Source: Paenibacillus auburnensis (lineage in GTDB: Bacteria > Bacillota > Bacilli > Paenibacillales > Paenibacillaceae). From it: a stretch of DNA of 64,000 nt. The position numbers were made by a program, and so were the translations under genes. Location of the stretch: assembly GCF_927798115.1 (NCBI RefSeq), contig NZ_CAKMMG010000007.1, forward strand, positions 1-64,000, written 5' to 3'. Below the pieces are notes generated by a model, which worked only from the letters and a program-made list of their open reading frames with translations, had not been told where the DNA came from and searched no databases. This document shows, piece after piece, positions 52,959 through 62,364 of this stretch (position 1 is the first letter of the stretch; each line of letters begins with the position of its first letter).

Positions 52959-54898
52959 ACAGTCTCACCCCGCAATTTCTTTTCAGTAGCAATAACTTCT
53001 TCAGCCGGTACGTAGAAGCCGTGATCCCGGTCAAAGGACATTGCCGCCAGCATAATGATTACGCCGACTCCGGCAACGATCGCTGGAATCCACATGCTGA
53101 ATACGAGGAAGAAGCCCAGGAAGAAAAAGATGACACCCAGGATAAACGGCTTCCCGGTATTGTTCGGCAAGTGAATCTTAGTGATTTTATCCTCGAACAG
53201 TGGTACATTATCCTGCTTGGCTGCCCAGAAGGCATCGCGGGTTTTTACGTTTGGCACTACAGCGAAGTTGTAAGCCGGAATCGGACTTGGTGTAGCCCAT
53301 TCCAGGGTACGTCCATCCCAAGGATCGCTTGTTGTATCTCTTGGCATGTAGCGTGTACTCCAGTAAATGTTGTAGACCAGGATGACAAAACCGATTGCGA
53401 GACCCACTGCTCCGGCGAATGACAGCATATTCAGCGGACCGAAGCCGCTCTCCTCTGAATAGGTGTACATACGGCGGGTCATTCCCATCAGTCCCAGGAA
53501 GAAGAGCGGGAAGAAGGTCACGTTAAAGGAAATAATAATCCACCAGAAAGCATGTTTGCCCAGGCGTTCATTAAGACGGAAGCCGAATACTTTCGGGAAC
53601 CAGTAATGGAAGCCGGCGATAACCGCAAACACTGCGCCTGGAATCAGAACGTAGTGGAAATGGGCTACCAGGAACATAGTATTGTGATACTGGTAATCCG
53701 CACTGGCCATCGCCAGCATAACGCCGGTTACACCACCGATTGTGAAGATCGGAATAAAGGCCAGGGTGTATAGCATCGGTGTCGTGAAGGTGATTCGCCC
53801 TTTACGAAGGGTGAACAGCCAGTTGAATATTTTGACCCCGGTTGGTACGGCAATCGCCATCGTAGTGATGGAGAAGAAGCTGTTGACCATAACGCCTTGA
53901 CCCATGGTGTAGAAATGGTGAGCCCATACCAGGAAGGACAAGAGCGAAATGATGACCATACTGAATACCATTGAGGTATAGCCGTACAGGTTCTTTTTGG
54001 AGAAGGTGGCGATAATTTCACTATAAATCCCGAATGCCGGCAATATAACAATGTAAACCTCCGGATGTCCCCATACCCAGAAGAGGTTGGCCCAGAGCAT
54101 ATCCATCCCGCCGTTGGCCATCGTGAAGAATTGCGAGCCGAACAGACGGTCAAACATCATCAGGGCAAGTGCTACGGTCAGCACCGGGAAGGCGAAGACG
54201 ATAATGACGTTGGTGATCAGCACGGACCAGGTAAACATCGGCATTTTCATCAGCGTCATGCCTGGTGCACGCATTTTGAGAATGGTAACAATGAAGTTAA
54301 CCCCTGTGATCAGTGTTCCGATACCGGAAATCTGCAGTGCCAGGGAGTAGTAGTTGTTACCAACAGTCGGGCTGAATTCCAGACTCGCCAGCGGGAAGTA
54401 CGCGGACCAGCCTGCATCCGGTGATCCCCCGATAACGAAGGAAATGTTAAGCAGCATGGCTCCCATGAAGAAAAGCCAGAAGCTGACAGCGTTGAGGCGC
54501 GGAAATGCAACGTCTCTTGCGCCGATTTGCAGCGGAATGATTACGTTCATCAGACCGATGATAAAAGGCATGGCCATGAAGAGAATCATAATCAGGCCGT
54601 GGGTGGTAAATACCTCGTTATAATGCTGCGCATCGAGGAATTTCATTTCCGGAGCTGCGGTTTGCAGACGCATCATCATTGCGTCCACGCCGCCGCGGAA
54701 CAGCATCAGAAGTGCCGCGAGAATATACATAACCCCGATTTTCTTGTGATCCACGGTAGTAAGCCATTCGCGCCACAGGTATCCCCATTTCTTAAAATAG
54801 GTCAACCCGACGAGAATCCCGATGGTAGCGAGTGCGATACTGACCATGGCTCCGTAAATCAAGGGTTCGCCGTGAACCTTAAATTTGTCTAAATCCAT
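52955..54898 (-). CDS. qoxB: Quinol oxidase subunit I
   Basis: This catalytic subunit of 647 residues has about 14-15 membrane helices. It reduces oxygen at a heme-copper centre and pumps protons. Visible ligands and channel motifs are the low-spin heme His in TTHGLIMI, the WGHPEVYI motif with the CuB His and cross-linked Tyr, the His pair in WAHHFYTMG, and HFHYVL with heme ligands. The start follows AAAGGAG. It is the second gene of qoxABCD. Confidence 0.96.
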   Translation of the reverse strand: MDLDKFKVHGEPLIYGAMVSIALATIGILVGLTYFKKWGYLWREWLTTVDHKKIGVMYILAALLMLFRGGVDAMMMRLQTAAPEMKFLDAQHYNEVFTTHGLIMILFMAMPFIIGLMNVIIPLQIGARDVAFPRLNAVSFWLFFMGAMLLNISFVIGGSPDAGWSAYFPLASLEFSPTVGNNYYSLALQISGIGTLITGVNFIVTILKMRAPGMTLMKMPMFTWSVLITNVIIVFAFPVLTVALALMMFDRLFGSQFFTMANGGMDMLWANLFWVWGHPEVYIVILPAFGIYSEIIATFSKKNLYGYTSMVFSMVIISLLSFLVWAHHFYTMGQGVMVNSFFSITTMAIAVPTGVKIFNWLFTLRKGRITFTTPMLYTLAFIPIFTIGGVTGVMLAMASADYQYHNTMFLVAHFHYVLIPGAVFAVIAGFHYWFPKVFGFRLNERLGKHAFWWIIISFNVTFFPLFFLGLMGMTRRMYTYSEESGFGPLNMLSFAGAVGLAIGFVILVYNIYWSTRYMPRDTTSDPWDGRTLEWATPSPIPAYNFAVVPNVKTRDAFWAAKQDNVPLFEDKITKIHLPNNTGKPFILGVIFFFLGFFLVFSMWIPAIVAGVGVIIMLAAMSFDRDHGFYVPAEEVIATEKKLRGETV

Positions 54899-54934
54899 TA
54901 GGGTGGCTCCTTTCAGGTTGTTGCTATTGCATCA

Positions 54935-55942
54935 TTAGTTCGTGGTTTCTTCAACAGGCGAACTTGGCAGCGGTTCATCGACTTCCGGATTAGGCACACT
55001 GTCAAACTCTGTCTGGCTGGATGGCTCCGGCGAAGGATGGATTTCCTTGTTGTCCTCATGTTCCATACCGCCGTTCTCCATATCCATTTCCGAGCCGTTT
55101 CCGCTCATATGCTCGCTATGGTCACCCGGAGGAGGGCTAAACGTCAGATGCGTGGAGGAGTAGGTTTTGCGTCCAAGTACCTCGGCGGCGAGCAGACCTT
55201 TAAATTCCTCTTCGGTAAGCGCAGGTGCAGTTTCTTTAACTTCCTTCACCCAATCCTGGTAATCTTTATCGGTCATTACAAGGGTCTCGAATTCCATATG
55301 GGCAAAGCCCTTACCGCTGAAGTTCGAGTTCTTTCCGATATAAGAGCCCACAGTATCGGCCGAGAGGTTAAGCTCGGTAAGCATATCGCTCATCGCGTAT
55401 TTTTGACCGGCAAGCTGGGGAACCCAGAAGCTCGTGATTGTCCCGAAGGAGTACAGTCTGAATTCTACCGCACGGTGAACGGGAATGTTGACGTAGTTAA
55501 CTGTTTCAATGCCTTCCTCAGGATAGCTGAAATGCCATTTCCAGTTGGAGGACGAAGCATAAATGACCAGGGGATCCTGATCCTTGTACTCAGAGGCGAC
55601 ATTCTCGACTGCATGAGTGGACTTAACCGTCACAACAGACAGAAAGGCTACGATGATGATCGGGATGATAATCCAGATGGCCTCAAGAACCTTGTTGCCC
55701 TCCTCATGTTCAGGAATGTATCCTTCATTGCTCTTCTTTGCCCGATATTTCACCAGGACGAAGATGTATAAGATGTAGACAACTGCTAGGACACCGGCCA
55801 TCACCAGAATGGAGAGGATGATCGTGTCAGATAAAGTTCGGGCAGCCGGCCCCTTCGGGTTCAGTACGGAAAGTGAACTGCATCCCGGCAGAATGAAGAG
55901 CAGGCTCAGAAACAAAGCGTATAACGGTCCCTTTTTTTTCAT
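54935..55942 (-). CDS. qoxA: Quinol oxidase subunit II (lipoprotein)
   Basis: The 335-residue protein has a lipobox (LPGC, Cys at about 21), two membrane helices (about 43-66 and 88-108) and an extracellular cupredoxin domain (about 125-240). The CuA ligands (C-x3-C-x3-H) are absent, so it takes electrons from quinol, not cytochrome c. An unusual tail (about 270-335) rich in His, Met, Glu and Pro follows, including a cluster of HSEHM and MDMENGGMEHEDN; it might bind copper. GAAGGAAGGAG precedes the start. It is the first gene of the operon. Confidence 0.94.
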   Translation of the reverse strand: MKKKGPLYALFLSLLFILPGCSSLSVLNPKGPAARTLSDTIILSILVMAGVLAVVYILYIFVLVKYRAKKSNEGYIPEHEEGNKVLEAIWIIIPIIIVAFLSVVTVKSTHAVENVASEYKDQDPLVIYASSSNWKWHFSYPEEGIETVNYVNIPVHRAVEFRLYSFGTITSFWVPQLAGQKYAMSDMLTELNLSADTVGSYIGKNSNFSGKGFAHMEFETLVMTDKDYQDWVKEVKETAPALTEEEFKGLLAAEVLGRKTYSSTHLTFSPPPGDHSEHMSGNGSEMDMENGGMEHEDNKEIHPSPEPSSQTEFDSVPNPEVDEPLPSSPVEETTN

Positions 55943-56011
55943 ATAGAACTCCTTCCTTCAATACTTCTTTTCATTAGCCGTTCGATGGCTGGTAAAGCTT
56001 AACCTGTATCT

Positions 56012-56040
56012 ATAGTAAGAATTACTTACCCTAATTGCAA
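56012..56040 (-). promoter_or_regulatory. qox promoter with an internal palindrome
   Basis: On the minus strand TTGCAA (56040-56035) and TACTAT (56017-56012) are 17 bp apart, about 70 bp before qoxA. The spacer carries the inverted repeat GTAAG-AATTA-CTTAC, a possible operator. Further up, 56189-56206 matches the Rex consensus TTGTGAA-N4-TTCACAA at 12 of 14 positions. Confidence 0.55.
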
Positions 56041-56380
56041 AATACATATTTTAACATAATATCTATTATCGACCTTAATAATGGCGATAAAGTTAAATAT
56101 CTGTGATCAATTTGTTACAAGTGCGGTTAGGTATGACAAAGATCACTGTAGCAACGGGCTTTAAGCTGATTTTAAGGTAGTTCAAAATTTGTTCAAACAT
56201 TCACAAATGTTGCTAATTTCGTCACAATTATAATGTGTAAAAAGGATGCCGTTTAACCGCTTTTTTTGTTGATACGACAGCATTCGACGAAATATAAGGA
56301 ATCACTGCCTTTTTGTATAAGAAGGGTTTGCTATGTCTTATGTCACAGCCCGAAAAAGTAACAATAATTTATGGATTGGG

Positions 56381-56409
56381 TTACAATCTCTCAAATTACG
56401 TTATATCTA
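56381..56409 (+). promoter_or_regulatory. Possible promoter of the deacetylase gene
   Basis: TTACAA (56381-56386) and TATCTA (56404-56409) are 17 bp apart, 54 bp before the start codon. The 520-bp region 55943-56463 holds no reading frame of note and is A/T-rich regulatory DNA. Confidence 0.35.
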
Positions 56410-56463
56410 TGTATGGTAGAGTTAGAGGTAAATATACATAGATTGGAGATTCGGCTTGTGCAT

Positions 56464-57594
56464 ATGAAAAAAGTAGTGGCTTTATTGATGTCTTTATTCT
56501 TATGTTTTGGGATTCTGCAAACCACAGCTAAGGCTGCGGGGGTAGATTCAGTCTTGAAGCTGGGTGTCAACGATACCTTGACTGAAATCGAAGCTGTATC
56601 CGTCAAGGATACCTATTATGTTCCGCTCCGTGAGCTATCAGCAGAACTGAAGTGGACCATCACCGGTCTGCAGGAAGGAATTGCAGTTGCGGCCGGAGAT
56701 CATTCGGTACGGCTGCTTAACAATGACGGAGGACTTCAGCTTCCGGACGGAACCGTTGCTGCGATGAGCACCTTCCTGAAGGACGGCAAGCTGATGGTGC
56801 CTCTGCGGATCAGCACCTACCTCGGGTATAGCTTAACCTTTCAGCCGGATAAATATTTACTTCGGGTACGGGATGCCGGGGCGCTGCTGAGCGATGAGGA
56901 CTTCATTGTTCAATATAAAGACAAGCTGAAACCGCAGGCCGCCAGCGGAACTGCATCTGCGGGAACGTCAGTGGCCAAGGGACGGACCCTGTATCTTACG
57001 TTTGATGACGGACCGTCGGCCACGACCTCTGAGCTGCTGGGTATACTGGATAAATATGATGCGAAGGCGACCTTCTTTATGCTGGGGATCAACATGAACC
57101 GTTATCCTTCCCAGGTAAAACAGATTGTGAAGGCAGGCTACGGGCTTGGACTGCACGGAATGACTCACCGCAAGGAGAAATTCTATGCATCTCCGGCCGC
57201 TGCACTGGCAGAGATGGCGGGAGATAATGCGGTGCTGAAGAAAATCAGCGGAGCGGAAACGTCACTGATCCGGCCGCCATACGGAAGCAAACCCTATTTC
57301 ACTCAAGCCTTCAGGGACAAGGTATTGACCCAGGGCTATCATTTATGGGACTGGAATGTCGACTCGGAGGACTGGAGGTACAAAGAAGACAGCGGCAAAA
57401 TCTATGCTTCCGTCATGAGCCAGGTGCACAAACTGCAGAAATCGCAGACGAATCCGGTCATATTGATGCATGACCAGAAGGCGACGCTTAAAGTGCTGCC
57501 GCGCCTTTTGGAGACCTTCAAGAAGGAAGGATACAGCTTTGCGATTATCACGAAGGATATTAAACCGCTGAATTTCTGGAAGGATGAGCGTTGA
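56464..57594 (+). CDS. Secreted polysaccharide deacetylase (NodB domain)
   Basis: This 376-residue protein has a signal peptide (about 1-26, ending TAKA), a copper-amine-oxidase-like wall or substrate domain (about 30-140) and a NodB carbohydrate esterase family 4 domain (about 175-370). The NodB motifs are TFDDGPS near residue 178, a weaker HGMTH motif, RPPYGSKP, the DWNVDSEDW segment and MHDQK. It most likely removes N-acetyl groups from peptidoglycan GlcNAc or MurNAc. The start is ATG 56464 or GTG 56458, which has the better-spaced GGAG. Confidence 0.92.
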   Translation: MKKVVALLMSLFLCFGILQTTAKAAGVDSVLKLGVNDTLTEIEAVSVKDTYYVPLRELSAELKWTITGLQEGIAVAAGDHSVRLLNNDGGLQLPDGTVAAMSTFLKDGKLMVPLRISTYLGYSLTFQPDKYLLRVRDAGALLSDEDFIVQYKDKLKPQAASGTASAGTSVAKGRTLYLTFDDGPSATTSELLGILDKYDAKATFFMLGINMNRYPSQVKQIVKAGYGLGLHGMTHRKEKFYASPAAALAEMAGDNAVLKKISGAETSLIRPPYGSKPYFTQAFRDKVLTQGYHLWDWNVDSEDWRYKEDSGKIYASVMSQVHKLQKSQTNPVILMHDQKATLKVLPRLLETFKKEGYSFAIITKDIKPLNFWKDER

Positions 57595-57712
57595 GCGGGA
57601 GAAGACTGTGCTTGAGGCAGAAAGCTCAGCTATTTGAGCGCATACACCAGTAGCAGCAGCCTGTTTATCCGCATAGAATTCTATTAGGATTCTATAGCCG
57701 GGGTGAATACTG

Positions 57713-58837
57713 ATGCCACACACAATAGGAAGATCGCCGAGAGAAGACGGTTATCGTATGCCGGGTGAATATGAGCCTCATGCCGGCACCTGGATGCTCT
57801 GGCCTACCCGCACCGACACCTGGAGGCTGGGGGCTAAGCCGGCACAGGATGCTTTTGTAGCTGTAGCATCGGCAATTGCCGAATTTGAGCCGGTGACGAT
57901 AGGCGTTGTTTCCGGCCAGTTTGAGCATGTACGCTCACGGATGCCGGAGTCCGTCCGGGTCGTTGAGATTTCTTCCAACGATGCCTGGATGCGGGATATC
58001 GGCCCAACCTTTGTAGTGAACCGTGAGGGTGGCGTAAGGGGAATTGACTGGGGTTTTAACGCTTGGGGCGGACTAAACGGAGGGCTGTATTTTCCGTGGG
58101 ATCAGGACCTGCTGGTGAAACAAAAAGTGCTGGAGATCGAGCGTCTGGACCGCTATGATCTTCAGCATTTTATTTTGGAGGGCGGATCGGTTCATGTGGA
58201 CGGAGAAGGTACGCTTATCACTACAGAGCAGTGTCTGCTGCACAAAAACCGCAACCCGCAGCTGACGAAGGGGCAAATCGAAGCTGTGCTGCGTGATTCC
58301 CTGAATATCGACAAGATTATCTGGCTCCCGCGCGGCATGCTTCATGATGAAACGGATGGGCATATCGACGAGGTTGCAGCGTTCGTAAGACCCGGCGTCG
58401 TTGTCATGAGCTGGACGGACAACCGGCGGGATCAGCAGTATGAGGTGCTGAATGAGGCCTATAAACACTTGACCCGGGCAAGGGATGCACAGGGACGCAG
58501 GCTTGAAATCCATAAGCTGCACCTCCCGCAGCCCCTGGCAATTACCGGTGAGGAAGCAGGCCGGATTGACCGGGCCAGTCATAGCTACAGCCGCAGAGCG
58601 GGAACCCTTTTAGCTGCTACTTATGTGAATTTCTATATCTGCAACGGGGGGGTTATTATACCCGGCTTCGGGGACAGCAATGACGCCGGGGCTTGTGCCA
58701 TGCTTAGCAGGCTGTTTCCGGAGCGGAATGTCGTGCAGATCAATACAAGGGAAATCGCGCTCGCCGGCGGCAATATTCATTGCATTACCCAGCAGCAGCC
58801 CAAAGGGCAGCGGATTAAATATAACCTGGGCCGATAA
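57713..58837 (+). CDS. aguA: Agmatine deiminase
   Basis: This 374-residue enzyme hydrolyses agmatine to N-carbamoylputrescine and ammonia, a route to putrescine. Family marks are MPGEYEPHAGTWMLWP, NDAWMRDIGPTFVVN, LEGGSVHVDGEGTLITTEQCLL, HDETDGHIDE and the catalytic Cys near 357 in GGNIHCITQQQP. The length and motif set are typical. It has GGGGTGA upstream. The usual partner, N-carbamoylputrescine amidase, is not next to it. A terminator follows. Confidence 0.96.
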   Translation: MPHTIGRSPREDGYRMPGEYEPHAGTWMLWPTRTDTWRLGAKPAQDAFVAVASAIAEFEPVTIGVVSGQFEHVRSRMPESVRVVEISSNDAWMRDIGPTFVVNREGGVRGIDWGFNAWGGLNGGLYFPWDQDLLVKQKVLEIERLDRYDLQHFILEGGSVHVDGEGTLITTEQCLLHKNRNPQLTKGQIEAVLRDSLNIDKIIWLPRGMLHDETDGHIDEVAAFVRPGVVVMSWTDNRRDQQYEVLNEAYKHLTRARDAQGRRLEIHKLHLPQPLAITGEEAGRIDRASHSYSRRAGTLLAATYVNFYICNGGVIIPGFGDSNDAGACAMLSRLFPERNVVQINTREIALAGGNIHCITQQQPKGQRIKYNLGR

Positions 58838-58851
58838 AAGGCCACCGAAAC

Positions 58852-58890
58852 GAAACGGCTCTCCGGCAGAGGAGGAAGGCCGTTTCTTTA
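58852..58890 (+). terminator. Terminator after aguA
   Basis: GAAACGGC (58852-58859) pairs with GCCGTTTC (58879-58886), followed by TTTA. The loop is long and the T tract short. Confidence 0.55.
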
Positions 58891-58892
58891 TG

Positions 58893-58936
58893 TTGACAAT
58901 AGCATTTAACTGTACTAATAATAGTAGTACAGTTAA
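58893..58936 (+). promoter_or_regulatory. Promoter and palindromic operator of the YtrA-type operon
   Basis: A consensus -35 TTGACA (58893-58898) and TAATAA (58916-58921) are 17 bp apart. A perfect 12-bp inverted repeat, TTAACTGTACTA (58906-58917) and TAGTACAGTTAA (58925-58936), separated by 7 bp, covers the -10. A repressor bound here would block RNA polymerase. The adjacent GntR gene is the obvious candidate. Confidence 0.85.
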
Positions 58937-58980
58937 TACACCTAAGAGCACTGCTATGCAATATGGAAAGGAGGATGCTT

Positions 58981-59367
58981 ATGTTCGAATTGGACGTTCG
59001 CAGCCGCAAGCCGATTTACGAGCAGCTGACGGGCAAGATCAAAGAGATGATTATGCATGGGATTCTCCGGGCGGATGAACAGCTTCCGTCGGTAAGAACG
59101 TTGTCTTCACAGCTCACGGTCAATCCCAATACGATTCAGAAGGCTTACCGGGAGCTGGAGCGTGAAGAGTACATCTATTCCCTGCCGGGCAAAGGAAGCT
59201 TCGTGGCTCCGCTGCGGCAGGAACGGAATGAGAGCAAACGGACGGAGCTGCGCGGGGAGCTGCTGCGGCTGATGGCGGAAGCCGTATATCTTGGATTCAC
59301 CGAAAATGAGATCAGCACATTGTACCGCCAGGTTCTGGAGCAGAGAGAGGGGGAGAAGCATGATTGA
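58981..59367 (+). CDS. GntR-family regulator, YtrA type
   Basis: This 128-residue repressor has an N-terminal GntR winged helix (about 8-76; PIYEQLTGKIKEMI, LPSVRTLSSQLTVNPNTIQKAYRELE). The short helical C-terminal dimerisation arm, without a ligand domain, is typical of the YtrA subfamily that controls ABC transporter operons. ATG 58981 follows AAAGGAGG. It very likely binds the palindrome upstream and represses its own operon; the inducer may be a cell-envelope antibiotic. It overlaps the ATPase gene by 8 nt. Confidence 0.93.
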   Translation: MFELDVRSRKPIYEQLTGKIKEMIMHGILRADEQLPSVRTLSSQLTVNPNTIQKAYRELEREEYIYSLPGKGSFVAPLRQERNESKRTELRGELLRLMAEAVYLGFTENEISTLYRQVLEQREGEKHD

Positions 59368-60262
59368 GATCCGCGGAGTAAGCAAGATTTTTCAAGGGGA
59401 AAAGGCCGTTGACGGCATCTCGCTGACTGTACATAAAGGGGCAATCTACGGATTGCTCGGTTCGAACGGTGCGGGTAAAACGACACTGCTAAAGACACTC
59501 GCCGGTATTTACAGGCCCGAGGAGGGAACGGTTACGATCGGAGGCAAGCCGGTGTTTGAGGCGCCGGAAGTGAAGCAGCGGATTATTTTCATGCCGGACA
59601 GCCCTTATTTTTTCCCGCAGGCGTCGATCCGGAGCATGGCTGCCTTTTACCGGTCGGTCTATCCTTCATGGAGCGAGGAGCGTTTCAAGGAACTGGCTGC
59701 CGTATTTCGGCTGGATCAGGGCCGGAAGCTCAGCAGATTCTCTAAAGGGATGCAGCGGCAGGCTGCTTTTTGGCTTGCATTGAGCTGTGCGCCGGAGGTG
59801 TTGATTATGGATGAGCCGATTGACGGGCTTGATCCGGTTATGCGGCGGCAGATCAAGAATCTGCTGTTCCAGGAAGTGGCCGAACGCGGACTGACTGTAC
59901 TGATCTCCTCGCATAATCTGCGTGAAATAGAGGATTTATGTGATCATGTCGGCATTATGCATGGCGGTAAAATGCTGGTCGAGAAGGATCTGGATGATCT
60001 GAAGGCGGACACGCATAAAATTCAAGTGGCTTTCCGTGATGAACGCCACGCCGGCGCACTTACCGCCAAGCTGCAGATTCTCCATCAGGAGCAGCGGGGC
60101 AGCGTTAACCTGTATATCGTAAAAGGCGACCGTGAGCGGATCTCCCGGGCTTTTCATGTCTATGAGCCGTATGTGTTTGATCTGCTGCCGCTGACGCTGG
60201 AAGAAATCTTTATTTATGAAATGGGGGATGCCGGTTATGACGCGCAGCCGATTCTTCTTTAA
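59360..60262 (+). CDS. ABC transporter ATPase (YtrB-like)
   Basis: This 300-residue ATPase has Walker A GSNGAGKTT (34-42), a signature variant FSKGMQRQ in place of LSGGQ, Walker B LIMDEPIDGLD and the switch His in SSHN. It resembles YtrB-type ATPases paired with GntR regulators. It overlaps the GntR gene at its start and the permease gene by 26 nt at its end, so the three are tightly coupled. Confidence 0.93.
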   Translation: MIEIRGVSKIFQGEKAVDGISLTVHKGAIYGLLGSNGAGKTTLLKTLAGIYRPEEGTVTIGGKPVFEAPEVKQRIIFMPDSPYFFPQASIRSMAAFYRSVYPSWSEERFKELAAVFRLDQGRKLSRFSKGMQRQAAFWLALSCAPEVLIMDEPIDGLDPVMRRQIKNLLFQEVAERGLTVLISSHNLREIEDLCDHVGIMHGGKMLVEKDLDDLKADTHKIQVAFRDERHAGALTAKLQILHQEQRGSVNLYIVKGDRERISRAFHVYEPYVFDLLPLTLEEIFIYEMGDAGYDAQPILL

Positions 60263-62243
60263 CAGCAGCGTGATCCGCCAGAATTTGCGCCAGCACGGCT
60301 GGATCGGAATTATATATACTCTTGCTCTTCTATTCGCACTGCCGTTGCAGATGTTCATGAACGGTGACCCGAATGCCAAGCCGCAGACTGTACAGAATCT
60401 GTTCTTCGTCGGCGGAGAGATTCAGATGTTGTTCGCCGTTACGGTTCCTGTAGCTGCCGGTTTATTCCTATTCCGTTATCTCCAGGCCAAAATGCCGTCT
60501 GATCTGTGGCACAGCCTGCCGCTGCGCCGGGAGCATCTGCTGGTGTCCCATACGGTGAGCGGTCTGATTCTGCTGATGGTCCCCATCTGGCTAACGGGTG
60601 CTATTGCCGCCATGGTGCAGCCGCTGGACAGCAATATGTACATTTATACTGGATCGGATGTCTTGGAATGGTGCCTGACGCTGAGTGTTCTAACGCTGTT
60701 CCTGTTTATCTTCAGCATGTTTATCGGCATCTGTACCGGACAAACGGTGCTTCAGGGGGCGGTGATCTACATCCTGCTGCTTCTGCCTGTAGTCTTGCTC
60801 CAATTAATCAATGAACATCTGGGGATGTACCTGTACGGTTATCCCAGATGGTTTGGGATAAGAGCGCATATCGAAGTATGGTCGCCTATACTTCATATGG
60901 TCTATGTGAATACCAATGCATTCAGCGCCGGTGATCTGTGGATGTATTCGGCCTTGTCTGTCCTGTTGTTTGCGCTGTCTGTCCTGCTGTACCGCAGACG
61001 CCACGGGGAAAAGGCTGGCCAGGCGATTGCCTTTACGTATTTCAATCCGCTGTTCAAAGCGGGGGTCATGTTCTGTGCAATGCTGATCTCTGGTACCTAT
61101 TTCGCCCAGCTTAAGCAGCAGCAGCTTGGCTGGACTATCGCGGGCAACCTGGCCGGGGCGCTGATCGGCTACATTGCGGCGGAGATGATCATCCGCAAAA
61201 CCTGGCAGATTCTAACCCGCCGGGTACCGCTGGAATTTGCCGGTTATGCGTTGCTGCTGGGTCTGCTGCTGTATATTCCGGTCTCCGGAATCTCCGGCTA
61301 TGAGAACCGGGTGCCTGCTCTTGAGAAGATTGAAGCTGTTTATGCCGGAAGTGATTATGCGGCTAATGATGCGTATTGGAATACCAACAATCCGAATACC
61401 AGCAAGGAGGATCCGTTCACTGAGGACCGGAACTATATCGAGGCGGTACGCAAGCTGCATCTTGCCGTGGCAGCTGCACGGCCGGAGGCTCCGGCGAATT
61501 ATTCCTATTCGGATTACCGGCAATTCTATCTGTCCTACCGGCTGGAGAACGGGCGGATTGTACAGCGTTCCTACATGATTCCTTCTGCCGGATTTGAACC
61601 GGAACTCAAGGCAGTGATGGAGAGCGAGGGATACAAGCGCAAAGCGTATAGGCTGTCCCGGCTTGAGACAGACACTGAGAGTTTCCGCTTAAACAACTAT
61701 AATAAAGCGCTTAGCCTCTCGGACCCGCAGGAGGTTAAGGAGTTCAAAGAAATCCTGAAACGGGAAATTCTGAATATGACCTACGAAGACCAGAACCTGA
61801 CACGTGTCCAGCCGTCATATGCTTCGATCCAAACTATGGGTAAGCCGGATGCTACCGGGTATCAGCTCTACTACGCCTACGAATGGCAGTCCTCCTTCCA
61901 TGAGCTTGGAGCCTGGCTGGAGAAGAAGGGATACGCCGATAAAATCCGCACTAAACCTGGAGATATAGCATCTGCCGAGATTATTCAGGATAACTACAAT
62001 GACCGGCTTCCTGCTGCTGAGCGACATGACCCTGAGCGCCATCTGGAACTGGCCCGCAGCGAGAAGCGTTCGGCTGTGATCCAAGAGGCAGCGCCAATCG
62101 CCGACATCCTGGAGCATCAGCGCTATTATTCTGCGAAGGATGGCGATTACCTGGTGAAGCTGGTCTATAAAGAGGGCAGAACGGACTATATGACGCTGCG
62201 TGAACAAGACTTAACGCCAGCGGTCAAAGCCATCCTACCTTAG
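60237..62243 (+). CDS. ABC transporter permease (YtrC/ABC-2-like)
   Basis: The 668-residue permease has eight or nine predicted membrane helices in the first 355 residues. A soluble C-terminal domain of about 310 residues follows, rich in Tyr, Glu and Arg. The N-terminal 240 residues resemble ABC-2 permeases of YtrA-regulated systems. The large terminal domain is unusual for the family and may face outside. It starts inside the ATPase gene. The substrate is unknown; related systems respond to cell-wall antibiotics. Confidence 0.85.
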   Translation: MTRSRFFFNSSVIRQNLRQHGWIGIIYTLALLFALPLQMFMNGDPNAKPQTVQNLFFVGGEIQMLFAVTVPVAAGLFLFRYLQAKMPSDLWHSLPLRREHLLVSHTVSGLILLMVPIWLTGAIAAMVQPLDSNMYIYTGSDVLEWCLTLSVLTLFLFIFSMFIGICTGQTVLQGAVIYILLLLPVVLLQLINEHLGMYLYGYPRWFGIRAHIEVWSPILHMVYVNTNAFSAGDLWMYSALSVLLFALSVLLYRRRHGEKAGQAIAFTYFNPLFKAGVMFCAMLISGTYFAQLKQQQLGWTIAGNLAGALIGYIAAEMIIRKTWQILTRRVPLEFAGYALLLGLLLYIPVSGISGYENRVPALEKIEAVYAGSDYAANDAYWNTNNPNTSKEDPFTEDRNYIEAVRKLHLAVAAARPEAPANYSYSDYRQFYLSYRLENGRIVQRSYMIPSAGFEPELKAVMESEGYKRKAYRLSRLETDTESFRLNNYNKALSLSDPQEVKEFKEILKREILNMTYEDQNLTRVQPSYASIQTMGKPDATGYQLYYAYEWQSSFHELGAWLEKKGYADKIRTKPGDIASAEIIQDNYNDRLPAAERHDPERHLELARSEKRSAVIQEAAPIADILEHQRYYSAKDGDYLVKLVYKEGRTDYMTLREQDLTPAVKAILP

Positions 62244-62283
62244 CTCAGGAATACACTAGCGCAGCCGGTTGCTCCAATGCAGG

Positions 62284-62312
62284 TTGACAGAAACTGGACT
62301 ATTGCTTTATGC
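62284..62312 (+). promoter_or_regulatory. Possible promoter of the 43-aa peptide gene
   Basis: A consensus TTGACA (62284-62289) is followed 17 bp later by TTATGC, a poor -10. The peptide start lies about 55 bp downstream. Confidence 0.4.
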
Positions 62313-62364
62313 TTTTGGGAAATGATGACAACAAAACAATAAAACTTATAGGAGGTCAGAACAG

